64,000 nucleotides of DNA. Origin: Cenococcum geophilum 1.58. Its lineage: Eukaryota; Ascomycota; Dothideomycetes; Gloniales; Gloniaceae. Position numbers and translations under genes: made by a program. The notes under the pieces were generated by a model. It was not told the origin of the DNA and searched no databases. It saw only the letters and a program-made list of their open reading frames with translations. Positions 35,845 to 47,874 of this stretch are shown here, in pieces. Where the stretch lies: NCBI GenBank assembly GCA_001692895.1, contig KV748187.1, positions 693,715 to 757,714 of the forward strand. The letters are read 5' to 3'. How positions within the stretch are numbered: the stretch's first letter is position 1; each line of letters starts with the position of its first letter.

Positions 35845-38800
35845 TGTTCTGCCCCATACTGGCTCGAGCCTTGTTCCGGAAAATTCCTGCGTCATACCGG
35901 AACAAATCGTCTTCAAAAAGGAACGATTTGTGTATCGGTTTTATCGTCTCGATTCTGGAACAATTGCTTTATTCCGGAAAAGATCTTTGAAAGATCAGGC
36001 CAATTATAAAGTGGTACAGCAGCGCGTGGCTATGCACGAATCGTGAAGCTCTTTAAAATATATTATACTAATGACTTCGGTTTTCTTCCCCTCTTAATCT
36101 AATTGGTAAATCGTTATCGCATAACGTCTAGAACAGCCTTAAATTACCCCAACCATGCATACACGACGTCGCCAAAACGGCTAGTTAATAAGCCTAAGTT
36201 TGGTGGTTGGTTTATATTTTATAACTAAGTGTAAGGCATTTTATAGAGCTCTTATGGAACCTCCTGAGGTATTAATTTTCTTATTGCGATTACCTAATTA
36301 AGACTAGCGCAGGGGCTCCAAAAGTTGAACTTCGCAAGCTTTAACGTCTGTTAAATTTTCTTATTTATCCTTCCTTATTTACCGCCTCTACGTATGACTT
36401 AAATATATCCTTAACAAGATGCACGTCTTATCTATAAGCTCTAAATATATATTAACTTAATTGCCAGCTTAAATCTAATACTAGTAACAGCAATGTTAAC
36501 CTCCGCGACCACCTCTGTGACTACCTCCGCGACCACCTCCGCACCTAATGTAATTGCCTCTTCTACCGCAGACGACTCCTATAACGTCTCTTACGCTATT
36601 CCTGCCTTCTTAGTTATAGTAAAGCCTGCCTTTACTAAGTATCTAGAAGAAACCAGAGTTAACTTAATAAAGCGCGTTACCTAGCTTAAATATAATAATC
36701 TTGTTTCCTGGCTCGCAGATCTAAATTGTATAGCCCGCTTATAGGGAGAACGCAACACTAAATTAAAGGCTAAGCAACGGTAGTATATAAGAGAGAATAT
36801 TTATCTAAAGCTGTAAGGTCTTTAGAGGCGTCCGATAGGGCCTAATAAGCGGGCTTTAAAGGTGGTTCCTAAGCCGGATATTTATAATATAATTATAAGG
36901 AAGCATAGCGATGTTAAATACTTAGGGTAGAAGAAGACCTACCGTATAATTGCGACTGAGTATTACAGTATAAGATCTATTGAAGTTAAATAGCTACTTA
37001 AGTACTGTTGAATCTGCAAGGAGTAAGTATTACTTTTCTTGGTCGTATATGCATGCTAATATTTTTCTAGAAAAGCTTCCTCTACTATAAGGCCTCCACT
37101 TAATATAATCGTCTCTTTAGCTCCCTTTAATCGCATCCAAGGCGATCTAATTAATATGCGCTCTAAGCCCAACGGCGAATATAAATGGATCCTACAGATA
37201 TGCGATTACTTTAGTAAATACTACGCCCTCTACCCTCTTAAGTAGAAGACAGCTGAGGAAGTTGCCGCTACTGTATTATAATGGATATATTACTATAGTG
37301 TTCACCTACGTATTTGGCAGAGTAATAACGGTATAAAGTTTAAAGGCGCCCTTCTTATATTACTTCGTTGCTATAGAGTAAAAGTTATTAATAGCCGCCC
37401 GCGCTACCCTTAATTATAAGGCCTTATAGAGCAGGCTAATGGCTTTATAAAGAAGAAGCTTTATACAGTAAAGCGACTTTTAGGAACTTCGTAATGGGCG
37501 GCAGCTTACCTAATTATTACGGCCTTAATTAATCGCACGTACCACGAATTAATTAGCTGTACGCCTTTTTACTGTCTATATAGGAGAGATCCTTAGGCTT
37601 CTACTTTAGTGGCGCCTGCCCTAAGGGCCACGGTAGAGCCTCTGCCCGATACTAAAGTCTCTAAAGTTAAGGATAAGGATCTAGATGGCAATAAGGAAGT
37701 TTTAGGCCCTCTACTAGAAGAGAATAGTAATAGGCAAGAGGCTGCTAAATAGGAGCGCAATAAGGAGGATAATCGCTCTATTGCTTTAAGCACCCTTACT
37801 ACTTCTAATAAGGATCGCGATGATATTTCTAATATAGGAGACAATAGCAATTAGCTCTTAACTACGGGTAAATCTTCTAATAAGGAAGATGAGGATTCTA
37901 ATAATAGAAGCCTTCTAGATTTAGGAACTGCCTCTATAGGCGATTATAATTAGTTTAAAGAGGACCACGATTTAGTTAATAGATTATAAAGGTAGGAGAC
38001 TCCTCCGAACCATGCTCTATCTAACAACAATTGCCTTTCTCCCAATTACTTACCAATCTTAATTTAAACTCGTTAAATTCAATCGTTAGGATTAAGTGGA
38101 TTTAGGCAGCCTCTACCTTCACTAGAAGGCTTTCTTATACTAAGCTAAGAGGCTAGTATATAGGAGGCGATTAAGAGAATAGATAGAGAGGCCGAAGCCT
38201 TGGCGGCAGTAAGACCTGGACCTACCATAGATCTACAGCGTACAACCAAGAGAGCTCTACAATCTATCTAGTAGTAAGAGTAATTGTATCCAGACGACTA
38301 GATTAAAGATCTAGATAATCCTTACTACACCCCCGGAGGCTACTTTATAAATAATCTTGCTGTTTAAATTAAAGCTCTACGATTATAGCTCTATCACAAA
38401 GCTAGTAAAGCTAGCGTTCCACCAGTAGATCTTAAAGAGTATCACGATATAGTCACACCTGCTTTTAGGCGTAAGTTAATTCGGGCGATTAAGAACTCCA
38501 ATAACCCTATTTACGCCATTCTACTGTGGCTAGAGCTTAAGCGGCAGGTGTTAAAGAAGCTTAAAGAGCGCCAAAAGGAACTACGGCTGCAGAGGCGTTT
38601 AGCAGAGTTAGACTCTATTCACGATATATTAGATATTCACGAGAGAGTTTAACAGTAATTGGCTTACTCTCGCGACTAGATAAGGAAGAAGTACGGTACG
38701 CAGCACTCTATTACTATATTTAGTGTAGGCGACTTAGTCCTTTTTCTAATTCCTAAAAAGCTTTAAAAGGCTACTGAGGTCTCTTGTATACCTGGCTATA

Positions 38801-40016
38801 TCTACAAAATCCGAAATTGAGGCTACTATAAGATTTGTACTTAATACGGAATTACAAAAGAGCCCTTTCTTAGCAACGAACTTATTAAACCAGGAGAGAC
38901 TTATAACGCTTAAATTCCTATAAGCGTTAGTAAAATTGTACCACTTTTAAAAGTGGTAAAAGCTTACCTAACTACTATACGGCCTACCAGCTGTACGTAT
39001 AAACAAGGATGTAGTGATTACCGATATAGTTATTAAAAAGGAAATATAGAGTGTTCTACATACTGCCATAGAGGGAAACACTGTACAAATTAACCAATAG
39101 AGGACTCTATAGAGCCTCCTGCGAGAGGCTATAGAAGGCTTACTAGTACTTAGCTTAGCCCTTAATTAAAGCAAGCCTAACAGGAGACTATATTGTAAAG
39201 CCCTATACTACCTTAATTAACAATAGTAAATAAAGAAGGTAATTAATTAAGCCTACCTTAAAGGCTGCGTAAGGCGAAGGAAAGGAAGACCATAGAATGA
39301 GTAAGGTTGGCGTAGTTAGGGGAAATCTAAATTGCGATTACGCCAAACCCAATTAGGCAATTAGTCTACGGCCAGTATAACCTTGGAGGGCCCGTTTTTA
39401 AAGAGATCTCGGTAAGATTGGAGCTTTATAAGATTTTTAATTTTTAGTGTTGGGGAATGTGACCGATTACCCCTAACCTAATTGGCTTCTACTACTTATA
39501 GGCTCTATCTATAATGCGGAAAAGCCTTTAAATATACTTATTAATCGTAGTATAATCTAGTTTAGATGGAATTTAATGGTGTTGTAGTAGTTAGGGGGGG
39601 TAGTTAAATTTAATCTCTAAAGCCTTATAAAATCTCAGTAGAAAATTAAAATCTTATACTTTTATGCTAAATATCGCGATTATGCTCTACTAGATGTTTA
39701 ATTATAATATGCAAGATATATTACTACTTATTTTACACCTAAAATTAACTAAATTATATATTCACCATTATTTGCAACCATCTACTGTACTATATTTTCT
39801 AAATCTGCACGTAAAAACGGCCAAAAAGCTCTACTAAAAGGTTTTATATAGCTTTAAAAGTTTAATATAGTATCAAATCTTTTCCGGAATGAAGCAATTG
39901 TTCTGGAATCAAGACGATAAAACCGATACACGATTTGTTCCTCTTTGAAGACGATCTGTTCCGGTATAAAGCAGAAATTTTCCGGAACGAGGCTCGAGCC
40001 AGTATGGGGCAGAACA
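35845..40016 (+). mobile_element. Ginger-like DNA transposon, RIP-inactivated
   Basis: A 4172-bp element with 140-bp terminal inverted repeats (35845-35984, 39877-40016) beginning TGTTCTGCCCC and a perfect 4-bp duplication TCAA (35841-35844, 40017-40020). The interior encodes a gypsy-type integrase but no RT, protease or LTR. TIRs starting TGTNR, a 4-bp duplication and a retrovirus-like integrase are the defining traits of Ginger elements. Arms differ mostly by transitions. I know of no certainty that this class is described in this fungal lineage. Confidence 0.8.
36490..39350 (+). pseudogene. integrase-like transposase remnant (KRBA2/Ginger type)
   Basis: A stop-broken frame runs on the plus strand. 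An N-terminal Thr/Ala-rich part (from 36493) leads to the integrase core at about 37110-37560: RIQGDLINMRSKPNGEYKW, YFSKYYALYPLK, then WQSNNGIKFKG, GLIEQANGFIKKKLY and RTYHELI. These correspond to the D, D and E blocks of the rve core; the second aspartate reads N (SDNG to SNNG), a RIP-type G-to-A. The C-terminal part (38650-38980: YGTQHSITIFSVGDLVLFLI, YYKICT) resembles the end of vertebrate KRBA2-like proteins derived from such elements. Inactive as read. Confidence 0.75.
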
Positions 40017-40020
40017 TCAA

Positions 40021-40660
40021 TCTTAAAGCCGTAGTTCTTGATCTAGCCGCAGCTTTTAGATTAAAGCCGTAGCTTAAGAATGAGCCGTCGCCCTACTCTT
40101 AGGCGAACCATAGCTCTTGAGGTAAGCCGTGGCTTACGAGATCACGTAGGATCTCTGAGCCGAAGCTCTTGAGTGAGCCGTAGCTCTGAGATAATCGCCT
40201 GCGATTAAGTCTCGGCAGCCCTATGGCTGACAGCCGGGGAGTCTCCGGGTTGGGCCGTAGCCCTAAGGCGAGCCGTAGCTCTAGAAGAGACAATCGCCTG
40301 CGATTAGGTCTCGGTAGCCCTTTGGCTGATAGCCGGAGAGTCTCCGGGTCGGAGCCGTAGCTCTGTAAAAGATTATATAAGATCTTAGAGCCGAAGCTCT
40401 TAATCTAAGCCGTAGCTTAAGATGAGATTGCGTACGATTGATGAGCTGTAGCTCTTTTATGCGCCTTTGACTGACGTCTTAATTACCTTCCCCCGGCCAC
40501 GTAATCAGTTTTTGTAAGGAAGTGATGGCTAAATAGCTCATACTCGTGTTTCCTTCCTTCTGAATTACGCTATTGTAACGGAGTTGTATCGGCAAGTTTA
40601 AGCCGTAGCCGTAGCTCTTGGGCGAGCCGTAGCTCTTAAGGTAAGCCGTAGCTTAAAAAA
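40021..40660. repeat. GCCGTAGCTC-type interspersed tandem repeat
   Basis: The motif gagccgtagctcttgag recurs about twenty times with variants (gccgtagcttaag, gccgaagctctt). A longer unit of about 95 bp containing aatcgcctgcgatta, tctcggcagccc and gtctccgggt is duplicated (about 40193-40262 and 40294-40362). The repeat is GC-rich against TA-rich flanks. No gene is supported. Confidence 0.75.
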
Positions 40661-40917
40661 ATTCGGTGTTTTAAGTGCCATCATTTTCGTCGGTATCGCA
40701 ATATCCAGGTATTGTGGTGAGGCTTGCTAATAAAATCGCGCTAGCTAGGGTGCCTCTGGCATGCTAACCCAAGCAAAAGCGCCAAAAGCGCCCAGTATGA
40801 AAAGTGACGAAGGGAGAGTTGCTTGCTGGTTGGTTAGCTGCCGGCCTTCAACTCAGAGGTGAAGAACGTCTAACCTTGGCTCTACTGATGCTGCAGTGCT
40901 TTTTGGAGCACGCTCTG
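40661..40917. other. unassigned spacer
   Basis: Normal-composition DNA between the GCCGTAGCTC repeats and the B2 repeat. An open frame at 40804-41034 (ARTGYSPFQIYRLWG) hints at a worn integrase end but runs into B2, so I do not call it a gene. Confidence 0.35.
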
Positions 40918-41075
40918 TCTATCTCTCGCACGGCACGAACAGGTTATAGTCCATTTCAAATATATCGATTGTGGGGGGTGCAGGCCTATAGGGCGGGATC
41001 CAGGCGATATCCTAGCGTTTATAAGGCTTTTTAGGCCTAAACTTCGGAGATCTGGCCTAAATCCTACCCAGTGCC
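40918..41075. repeat. B2 split direct repeat (158 bp)
   Basis: Matches 41275-41432 over its full length. It is the less mutated copy: cgaacagg here versus taaatagg, gatccagg versus gatttagg. Confidence 0.9.
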
Positions 41076-41157
41076 CCTAATGGGATAGCCCGCCGCTAGA
41101 CCTAAACAGGACTGTAAGTAACTAATCTAATATACATTATAANGGGGGTAGGTAGGT

Positions 41158-41275
41158 AAAAAGAACGACCTATTAAGTGCAGTTATAAGCAATAATATTA
41201 TTAACCGTGTTAAACATCTGGTTAAATACCTAAGTTATAGGGTTTTCGGTTAAGTAATATATAGACATATAATAT
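41158..41275. repeat. A2 split direct repeat (118 bp)
   Basis: Matches 46968-47085 over its full length with transition differences (gacatataatat versus gacacgtgacat). It abuts B1 directly. Confidence 0.9.
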
Positions 41276-41432
41276 CTATCTCTCGCACGGCATAAATAGG
41301 TTATAGTCCATTTTAAATATATCGATTATGGGGGGTATAGGCCTATAGGGCGGGATTTAGGCGATATCCTAGCGTTTATAAGGCTTTTTAGGCCTAAACT
41401 TTGGAGATTTGGCCTAAATTCTACCTAGTACC
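41275..41432. repeat. B1 split direct repeat (158 bp)
   Basis: The RIP-mutated partner of B2, lying between the recombinase gene and A2. Confidence 0.9.
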
Positions 41433-41939
41433 TACTAGCAAAGCGCCTACTACCTATAAAGAATTAAGTTAAAACGGGAGCGATTTCCGTAGTATAAACT
41501 GTGTAATAAAATTAAAACATTATATAAGGAAAGAAGGTAAGGAAGTAAGAAGAATAGGTATATATCGTTAACTTAGTCGCTTAGTTAATAAGTTACTACA
41601 GTCCTAGCAAAATTTAGTAGACTTGGCAGAATTTATTAGAATTTGGCAGATTTAGCAGAATTTTATAGAATTCGGCAAACTTAGTAGAATTTAGTAGAAT
41701 TTAGCAGACTTAATAGAACTTAGTAGAGGTTATAGATATTATTAATATTACGGGTGTTGCGAATATAGGATAATTTTATAGTGGTAGGCAGAATATAGCA
41801 GAATGTGGCAGATTGCGGTAAAATGCGGCAGGTAATATATATAAGGTATTATAGAGTGGTCCCGTAATAGAAAGTATAGAGTCCCTATATTAGGCTTCCC
41901 TAGCTAGTATAGGCATGCTCCGCTAGAAGTTTAAGTTTA

Positions 41940-42560
41940 ATTAAAGTTGTTTAGTTTCTAAGGTATTATAGTAAAGTTTTACTATATCTAATATTCATTA
42001 ACCTAACTACGCCGTTTATAACTCTGTAAAGCCATAATTATATATATACTGCGCTGCACCCCTATAAAAGGAGTGGTTAGAGTAGCTATTAGGTAAGATG
42101 CCGCCAGCGGCTAGGTAAATTAATAGAATCTTATATACTACTAGCGCCGAAAATGCTTTATTATTAATGCTAAATAATAGATCTAATAAAGGCTAGGGGT
42201 TACGGTTAAATAACTATATTATTATAGCTACGGGGCATAGATAATCTCCTAGCATAGTGGTAATCTAGATATTAACGCCACTATAGGTTTTATTTATCTT
42301 ACTCTATTTTAGGTAGAAGACTATTAAATAGCTATTAGGGGCGATCCTAATATTATTATAGAGGGCCCTTATAGTACTAAAGTTCTTAACTTTTCTATTT
42401 AGGTACGTAATCTCTCCTATATATAGAAAACCCGCAAATACTATTATAAATGCTGCGTCTACGTTTATATCCGCCTTATAGGGTCTAAAGGTAATAATCT
42501 TATCTAAAATATCCTTCGTAATTAGTAGTTTAGTCTTTTTAATAAATAAAAATAGTAATA
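41940..42560 (-). pseudogene. tyrosine recombinase remnant
   Basis: The minus-strand frame reads FRPYKADINVDAAF, AGFLYIGEITYL, LIVFYLK and NHSFYRGAAQYIYNYG. The last matches the H-x-x-R block of phage-integrase-type recombinases (GHSFRKGAA in relatives); the Arg of the first block is lost from GFLRxGE (reads GFLYIGE). Stops replace several Trp/Gln codons. This gene type distinguishes the element from LTR retrotransposons and LINEs. Confidence 0.8.
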
Positions 42561-43199
42561 TAGCCCCTACTAAGGCCCTTTTAATAGTATAGTCTTTAAA
42601 GGCGGCGATTAAGTAACCTAGGTCTATATAATAAGATTAAATTATAAAGATATAGTTAAAGAGGGTTTCTGGCTTAATTCTACCTATTAAAGGGGCGGCT
42701 GTACTAAACGCTCGTTAGGCAATCTACTCCCCTAAGTTTATTCTCTTAGCCAAATACGGTAATAAACCGTTTAGGGCTAAGAAGGCCTCCCAGCTCTTAA
42801 TAGCGGAGGAGTAGCCTTTTCTTATATTGGCTGCTAAGCCATGCTATATAAGTAGTAAAAAGCAATAAAACCTACCGATCTCACTCCAGAAGGTTAGGGG
42901 GGGTTAATTAAATAACTCTAGGTTAACTATAAGAGTTAGTAGCTACCTAGAGGAGAGATATTATTTTTCTAGTAAGAAGCCTTTATTTATCCAGTAAGAA
43001 GCCGTTATTTATTTACCACTTAGGGCATAGTAATAATAATTTCTCGTGGTTAAATTATAAGAGAGTATTAGTAAGCCCATTATTGGCGCTGGAGACCTAT
43101 ATAGTTATTATAGTAATATTATTTGTTATTAAGGATATAAGTATCTCTTAAAGTAATTAGTTTTTAGAACCTTTTATAATATTATTTTAGATACCGCTA

Positions 43200-44700
43200 T
43201 AAGTAACTATATTATCTATATAAATATAAAGAAACCTATACCGCCAGACTAATAACTACTTTTTAAATGCCTTCGTAATAGCATATATCTCTTTTAGGTT
43301 AATATAGTTATCCGCCTAGTCTAGTAGGGGATAATAGCTAAAGGCCTAGGCCTAGGGTAGGGAAGCCGCGTAATTAGGCCAGTAGCCGTTCTCTTTACTA
43401 AAGTAGAAGCCTTTATAGCCTTTAAGTAATAAGGCGTTAATAAATAAGTAAAACTACGGCCTCTCCTTATTATTAAAAAATAGTATACCGTTACTTAATA
43501 TAAGAACCTCAAGCTAGAGGTTAAGGTCTTCTTTTAGCTCTAGGGGGAGGCGCTAGGGTATATTTTTTAATAACTTAGTAGGCTATTTTGTTATAAAGTC
43601 CTATAAAGAGCAAGAGTATAAGCGCCTAAGGCGGATAACTCTTGTATATTATACTAGGCGGCCTACTAGTTATTAGGCTTACTATAATAATAGCTAGCCC
43701 TTCTAAAGGGCTTCGGTTACCTAATTAATAGCTTTCTATTACTTAGCTAGTAAGAGTTTTATCTTTATTGCTATAGTATTAATAGTATAACCTAATACTT
43801 CCGCCTCCGTATCTTTAATATTCTTTATATTATTTTAGGGTACCCCTAGCTAGTTAATAACCAAGAGGTATACCTCCCTTAGTAATAGTAGTATAGTTAG
43901 ACACTTAACCACGAATATAAAATTATTAAGGTAGTGCTTAATAGCGGAGTTAATCTATTATACTAGGATTTAGTGGAGACCTTTAGTAAATAAGTTAAAA
44001 AGGAATAGGGCTATTTGTAAGCTAAATAGCAGATAGTATTTAATATATATAACTCCCTTCTAGATAAAGCTAAATAGGTAACACAACCGTACTAGAACGG
44101 GTACTATCTAGAAGGTATCTTTAATGTCTTATTTAACTAGGTAGCAGCCTCTACTAGCTATAATTACGTATACTAGTATAGTCTCTATTTAGGTATAGTA
44201 TAGTGCTACCTAGGCTAGGTCGATAGAGTTATTAACTAAGAAGCTCTTAGGTAAAGAGAAATTATAAATATAGCAGAAGCCGCTATCTACCTTAGGCACT
44301 AGGCCTAGGGGTAAGGTAACTACAGAGTTAGTGGCCTGTATACGGCCTAGGGCTAGGTTAGTAACGATCTTTTTAAAGATAAGGTCTTCGTTATCGTGTA
44401 AGGAAAGGTAGTTTTTATAGATATTAGGTAGTATAGGTAATAAGGGACCTATTTTTGCCCTATAGGTAAAGATGCCTTATAAAATTACTAGGAGATTTCT
44501 AGGGTACCTATAAAGGAGCGTGCTCTAAGTAAGAGGTCTTAAAGGTAATAGTAAGTTAGCTAGGAAAGTCGTTTATAAGTAAGTTTTAAAAAGAGGTACT
44601 AAATTAGGCCTGCCTTAGAGCCTTAGCGTCTATAGCAGGTTTATCTAAATAGTTAAATCTAGGAAGATATCTTTATCTACTATTAAATTCTAGGTCTAAC
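43200..44700 (-). pseudogene. reverse transcriptase / RNase H remnant of the YR element
   Basis: The minus-strand frame near 43900-44250 shows DIKDTF, a block resembling LPFGLATAPFLFNLF (here LLFSLQIALFLFNLF) and HYLNNFIFVVK, the mutated YLDD box (GAT to AAT). The order of blocks agrees with DIRS/Ngaro-type RTs rather than copia or gypsy. Limits are approximate. Confidence 0.65.
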
Positions 44701-45114
44701 TACTTACGGCGGTAAGCTACCTAGGGTACGACTTTAATAGGTAGTTTTTGTTGTATTTAGAGCATGCGTGGCGGTAATAATATAGATCTTCTCTATAAGC
44801 CTACTGGTTATTTTAGCTATAATAGGGCTTACTAGAGGGGAGGGGAGGTATTTTTTTGTAATCTTTTTAATACTATACCACGGACTTTAAGTCCCTAGCT
44901 CTATACCTTTATATTAGCTGCCTAGCAGTATAAGGCCTTAAACTGGGTAGGTATATCCTAGTTACTAGGCTTAAGCTAATTACAATCTATAATATACCTA
45001 TAGTAGTTAAGCGCGAGGTCTAGGATAAAGGTCCAGTTATAGGTTATAGAGTAGTCGCGGATCTTATTTATTTAAAGCAACATTCTTATATAGAGGTTGG
45101 TTGGGTATATATAA

Positions 45115-46309
45115 TAATAATTTATTGCTTAACGTCCGATTCGGATCCCTATTGGGCCCACGCGGACTACTCCTTATTTATATATAGGGAGAAAACTCTA
45201 TTTAAGAAAAATAAGAAAACCCCGTGATCCATCTCCCCGCCTTTTGGGACTCGCCTACTTAGCGCCTGCAAGTTGCCTATGGTGCTCTACTACCTTACTA
45301 TTTAACCTCCTTAGGAACCACTGCTGCCGTAACAAGCTTACAGACGCGCTAGTATTATAAACTATTACTTTACTACTGTAGAGTTACTAGGGGGCACCTA
45401 CTGCTCGCCCCCTTACCTTCTATTACCATTTCCCTTATAACCCGGAACTAATTTAGCACATTTTAACTAATAAGCCATTAGGTAACCGCCTTAAGGCCTT
45501 TTTATATTAAGAGCAGTGTATTATAGTTTTTTATGCCAGCTACTAAGAGCATTATTTCTTAATTGGTGCGTAAGGGGCATAGCAGTATTATGTATTTTAG
45601 TGTCTGTCTTAGCCAGCTACATTCACATCTTAGGCTACCTACTAGAACACCCACCCAGTAAAGCCAATCTTTTAGTCCTATTATTCCTGTTCTTAAGAGT
45701 GTTACTATTATATTTTCTGCCTTTATTAAGCCTTCTTAGAGCCCTTAGGTATTTACCCCCCATAGCGTTAACCATACTATAGCTTGGGTTCATCTTGCCT
45801 AAGTTAGCCTCTATACCTTTAACTCCCATTCGCCTCTCTAGCGTTAGTCCAACCAGTATTACATTGCAGTAGATGGTTTCCCGGCGTTCTTGTATGTTCT
45901 ACTTTAGCTCCTTTCTCTGTCTTGCTGTCTTTGCTAACCTCTTGCGCGTCTCCCTTCCTCCTCTATATAGGCCTGGGCCCTAAAGCGGCACCATTCTTCT
46001 TCTGCTTTCTTTACCTGTTTCTCTAATATCTCTTCCCTACTTTAGGGTTGTTGGTTTGTTCTCCTACGGGGCACCCTAGGGTCCCTCCATAGTTTACTTA
46101 GGCGTGTCTTAATATACTTTATAACATTAGAGTTGCGTTTATTTTGCGTCCTTTATATTGCAGCGGCTTTAATATATAACTGTAGGGGGGGAATATTGGA
46201 TTCCTTCTTAAGTAGTGCTGTGGCCGTTCGCTTATACCCGCCTATAATACTCCGGAGGCAGGCTGTTTAGACCTTTTAAAGTGGTTTAAGGAGTGATTTA
46301 GGGGGGCCC
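45115..46309 (-). mobile_element. 5'-truncated LINE fragment
   Basis: A 1195-bp insert flanked by a 16-bp direct repeat, ggttgggtatatataa (45099-45114, 46310-46325), as expected for a target duplication of a non-LTR element. The minus strand reads SNIPPLQLYIKAAAI, VIKYIKTRLSKLW and KAEEEWCRFRAQAYIEEEG, resembling the C-terminal end of fungal LINE ORF2. The 3' end on that strand finishes in a TTATTATTAT tail. It is less RIP-mutated than its host element. Confidence 0.7.
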
Positions 46310-46967
46310 GGTTGGGTATATATAAAGAGTGCTTATAATTACTATATAGTTTATAAATTTAGTAAACTAGACCTCCTTATTCTTATAGACCTTATAACTA
46401 GTAGTAGGTCTCTTTAAAATAAGCTTTCCGTTTTTAATAGTAGCTATATTAAAAAGGTCTAGGTAGCTAGAGTGTACCTATAAATAGGCTAGGTTCTCTA
46501 GGCGGAAGGATCCTTTCTATATATTATAGAGGTCTCTTCTAGCTAGGCTAGGGAGGTTAAGCTTAAGCGTGCCTAAGCCTTTTAGTAGGTTATAGGACTT
46601 ACCTAGTTTATCTACCTTAGCAGTAGAGGTGTGCTTTAGTAGAGTAGGCTGCTTTAGAGCGGCTAGCCTTACCTAGTAAAACTCCTCTTTCTATTCCGTC
46701 TTTTAGATCTGTGCCTATTCCTCCTACTCTCTCTTTTAGATCTTTAGGTTATAGAGTTATTAGGCCCTCTTATCTTATTTTTTAGCTTTTTCTTCTTCTA
46801 AAGATAAAACTATAGTATATTTGGTAGATGGGATGGTTATAGATAAGGAGGTAGATAATAGGGTGGTTAAGCAAGGAGTTTTTAAATAGGTGCTATTAGC
46901 TTAAAAGTTGGTTATAGGCCTTAATAATTATCGCTACTATAAACACTAATTGTAAGCAATCTATAAT

Positions 46968-47085
46968 AAAAAGAATAACCTATTAAGTGTAGTTATAAGC
47001 AATAATGTTATTAACCGTGTTAAACATCTAGTTGAATACCTAAGTTGTAGGGTTTTCGGCCAAGCAATATATAGACACGTGACAT
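46968..47085. repeat. A1 split direct repeat (118 bp)
   Basis: The partner of A2 at the 5' end (minus orientation) of the element. Normal single-copy DNA begins immediately after it. Confidence 0.9.
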
Positions 47086-47874
47086 ATAGTCGAATCCCAG
47101 TTCAAGCTACGGACCTGAACAGCCTAGTCTTAAGCTAAGCTTTTGTATGGCCCCATGACTTCCATTCTATTGCTTCCTGAGCATGTGCTCAAGCCAATCC
47201 GGCACGACCCAAAGTAAGAAAAAGCACGACCCTAGTGGCTGCTACTACTGCAGTGACGGAACGGCACTATTGTCCGAAACTCTTCACCACCTTAGCGCCT
47301 CCTGTCGAAAGTGCGTGTTGATCTTGGCGATCAAACGGCACAATTTTATACCTTTAAAGTAATAAGCACGACCATTTTGACATATTTTAACATATGTTTG
47401 GGAATAAATCCGCGTAGTTTGATCTGCGCGACCAACACGCGCTTTCAATCGGATGCGCCAAGGTGGTGTAGTAATTTAGTCAGATCGTTTCTTTTCGCAA
47501 CTCGGAGATTTCCAGTCTTGGTGGCGGCCCCAAGCACGTGCAAAGCGCCTCGCGTTTCGAAGCGGCCTTCCCCGGTTTTAGTGTGTGCGTTTCCTGTCAG
47601 TTCTGTCAGGCTGGGTCGCTTCCTCCTCATCCCCGGACATTAGCGTCATTCTCGCCCCCGGTCGATTGGCTCGGGTCGCTACCACTACTCCAACCCTGGT
47701 TGCCTTCTTGGCAAACCCCCTCCCACTTCTCTTCCAATGTCACGGGGCCCGGTATGTAGACTGCCACATAGCTGGCCTCGGCCCTCTGCTCATCACTTAT
47801 TCTCCTCTTCAAGCATCCTGGACTTGGGCATTTCGCTTTGCCCTCTTCCCCTTCGAGGAAGAATCGTTAGCAGC
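47086..47874. promoter_or_regulatory. upstream region of the P450 gene
   Basis: Single-copy DNA between the YR element and ATG 47875. CT-rich tracts at 47620-47720 and 47800-47860 resemble fungal promoter/5' UTR sequence. No regulatory site can be named, and open frames here lack domains. Confidence 0.4.

Larger units (their letters stand above)
40918..47085 (-). mobile_element. tyrosine-recombinase retrotransposon with split direct repeats, RIP-inactivated
   Basis: On the minus strand the order is A1 (47085-46968, 118 bp), coding interior, B1 (41432-41275, 158 bp), A2 (41275-41158, 118 bp), an 82-bp spacer and B2 (41075-40918, 158 bp). This A1-ORFs-B1-A2-B2 plan is the split-direct-repeat structure of Ngaro/PAT-like elements. 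The interior carries an RT (about 43200-44600: VKXDIKDTF, FLFNLFTKGLHWI-like, HYLNNFIFV where the family has YLDD) and a tyrosine recombinase (about 41950-42560). No LTRs and no DDE integrase were found. Repeat copies differ by C/T and G/A. A LINE fragment is inserted at 45115-46309. An N lies at 41143. Confidence 0.85.

Noticed and set aside
40804-41034. 76-codon frame with integrase-like end
   Set aside because: It overlaps the B2 repeat of the YR element and lacks catalytic blocks.
45516-45782. Leu-rich, membrane-protein-like open frame of 88 codons
   Set aside because: Antisense to the LINE fragment; hydrophobicity is a by-product of the reverse complement.
47080-47110. gtcgaatcccagttcaa resembling a tRNA B box
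   Set aside because: No matching A box, acceptor stem or anticodon arm at the required distance.
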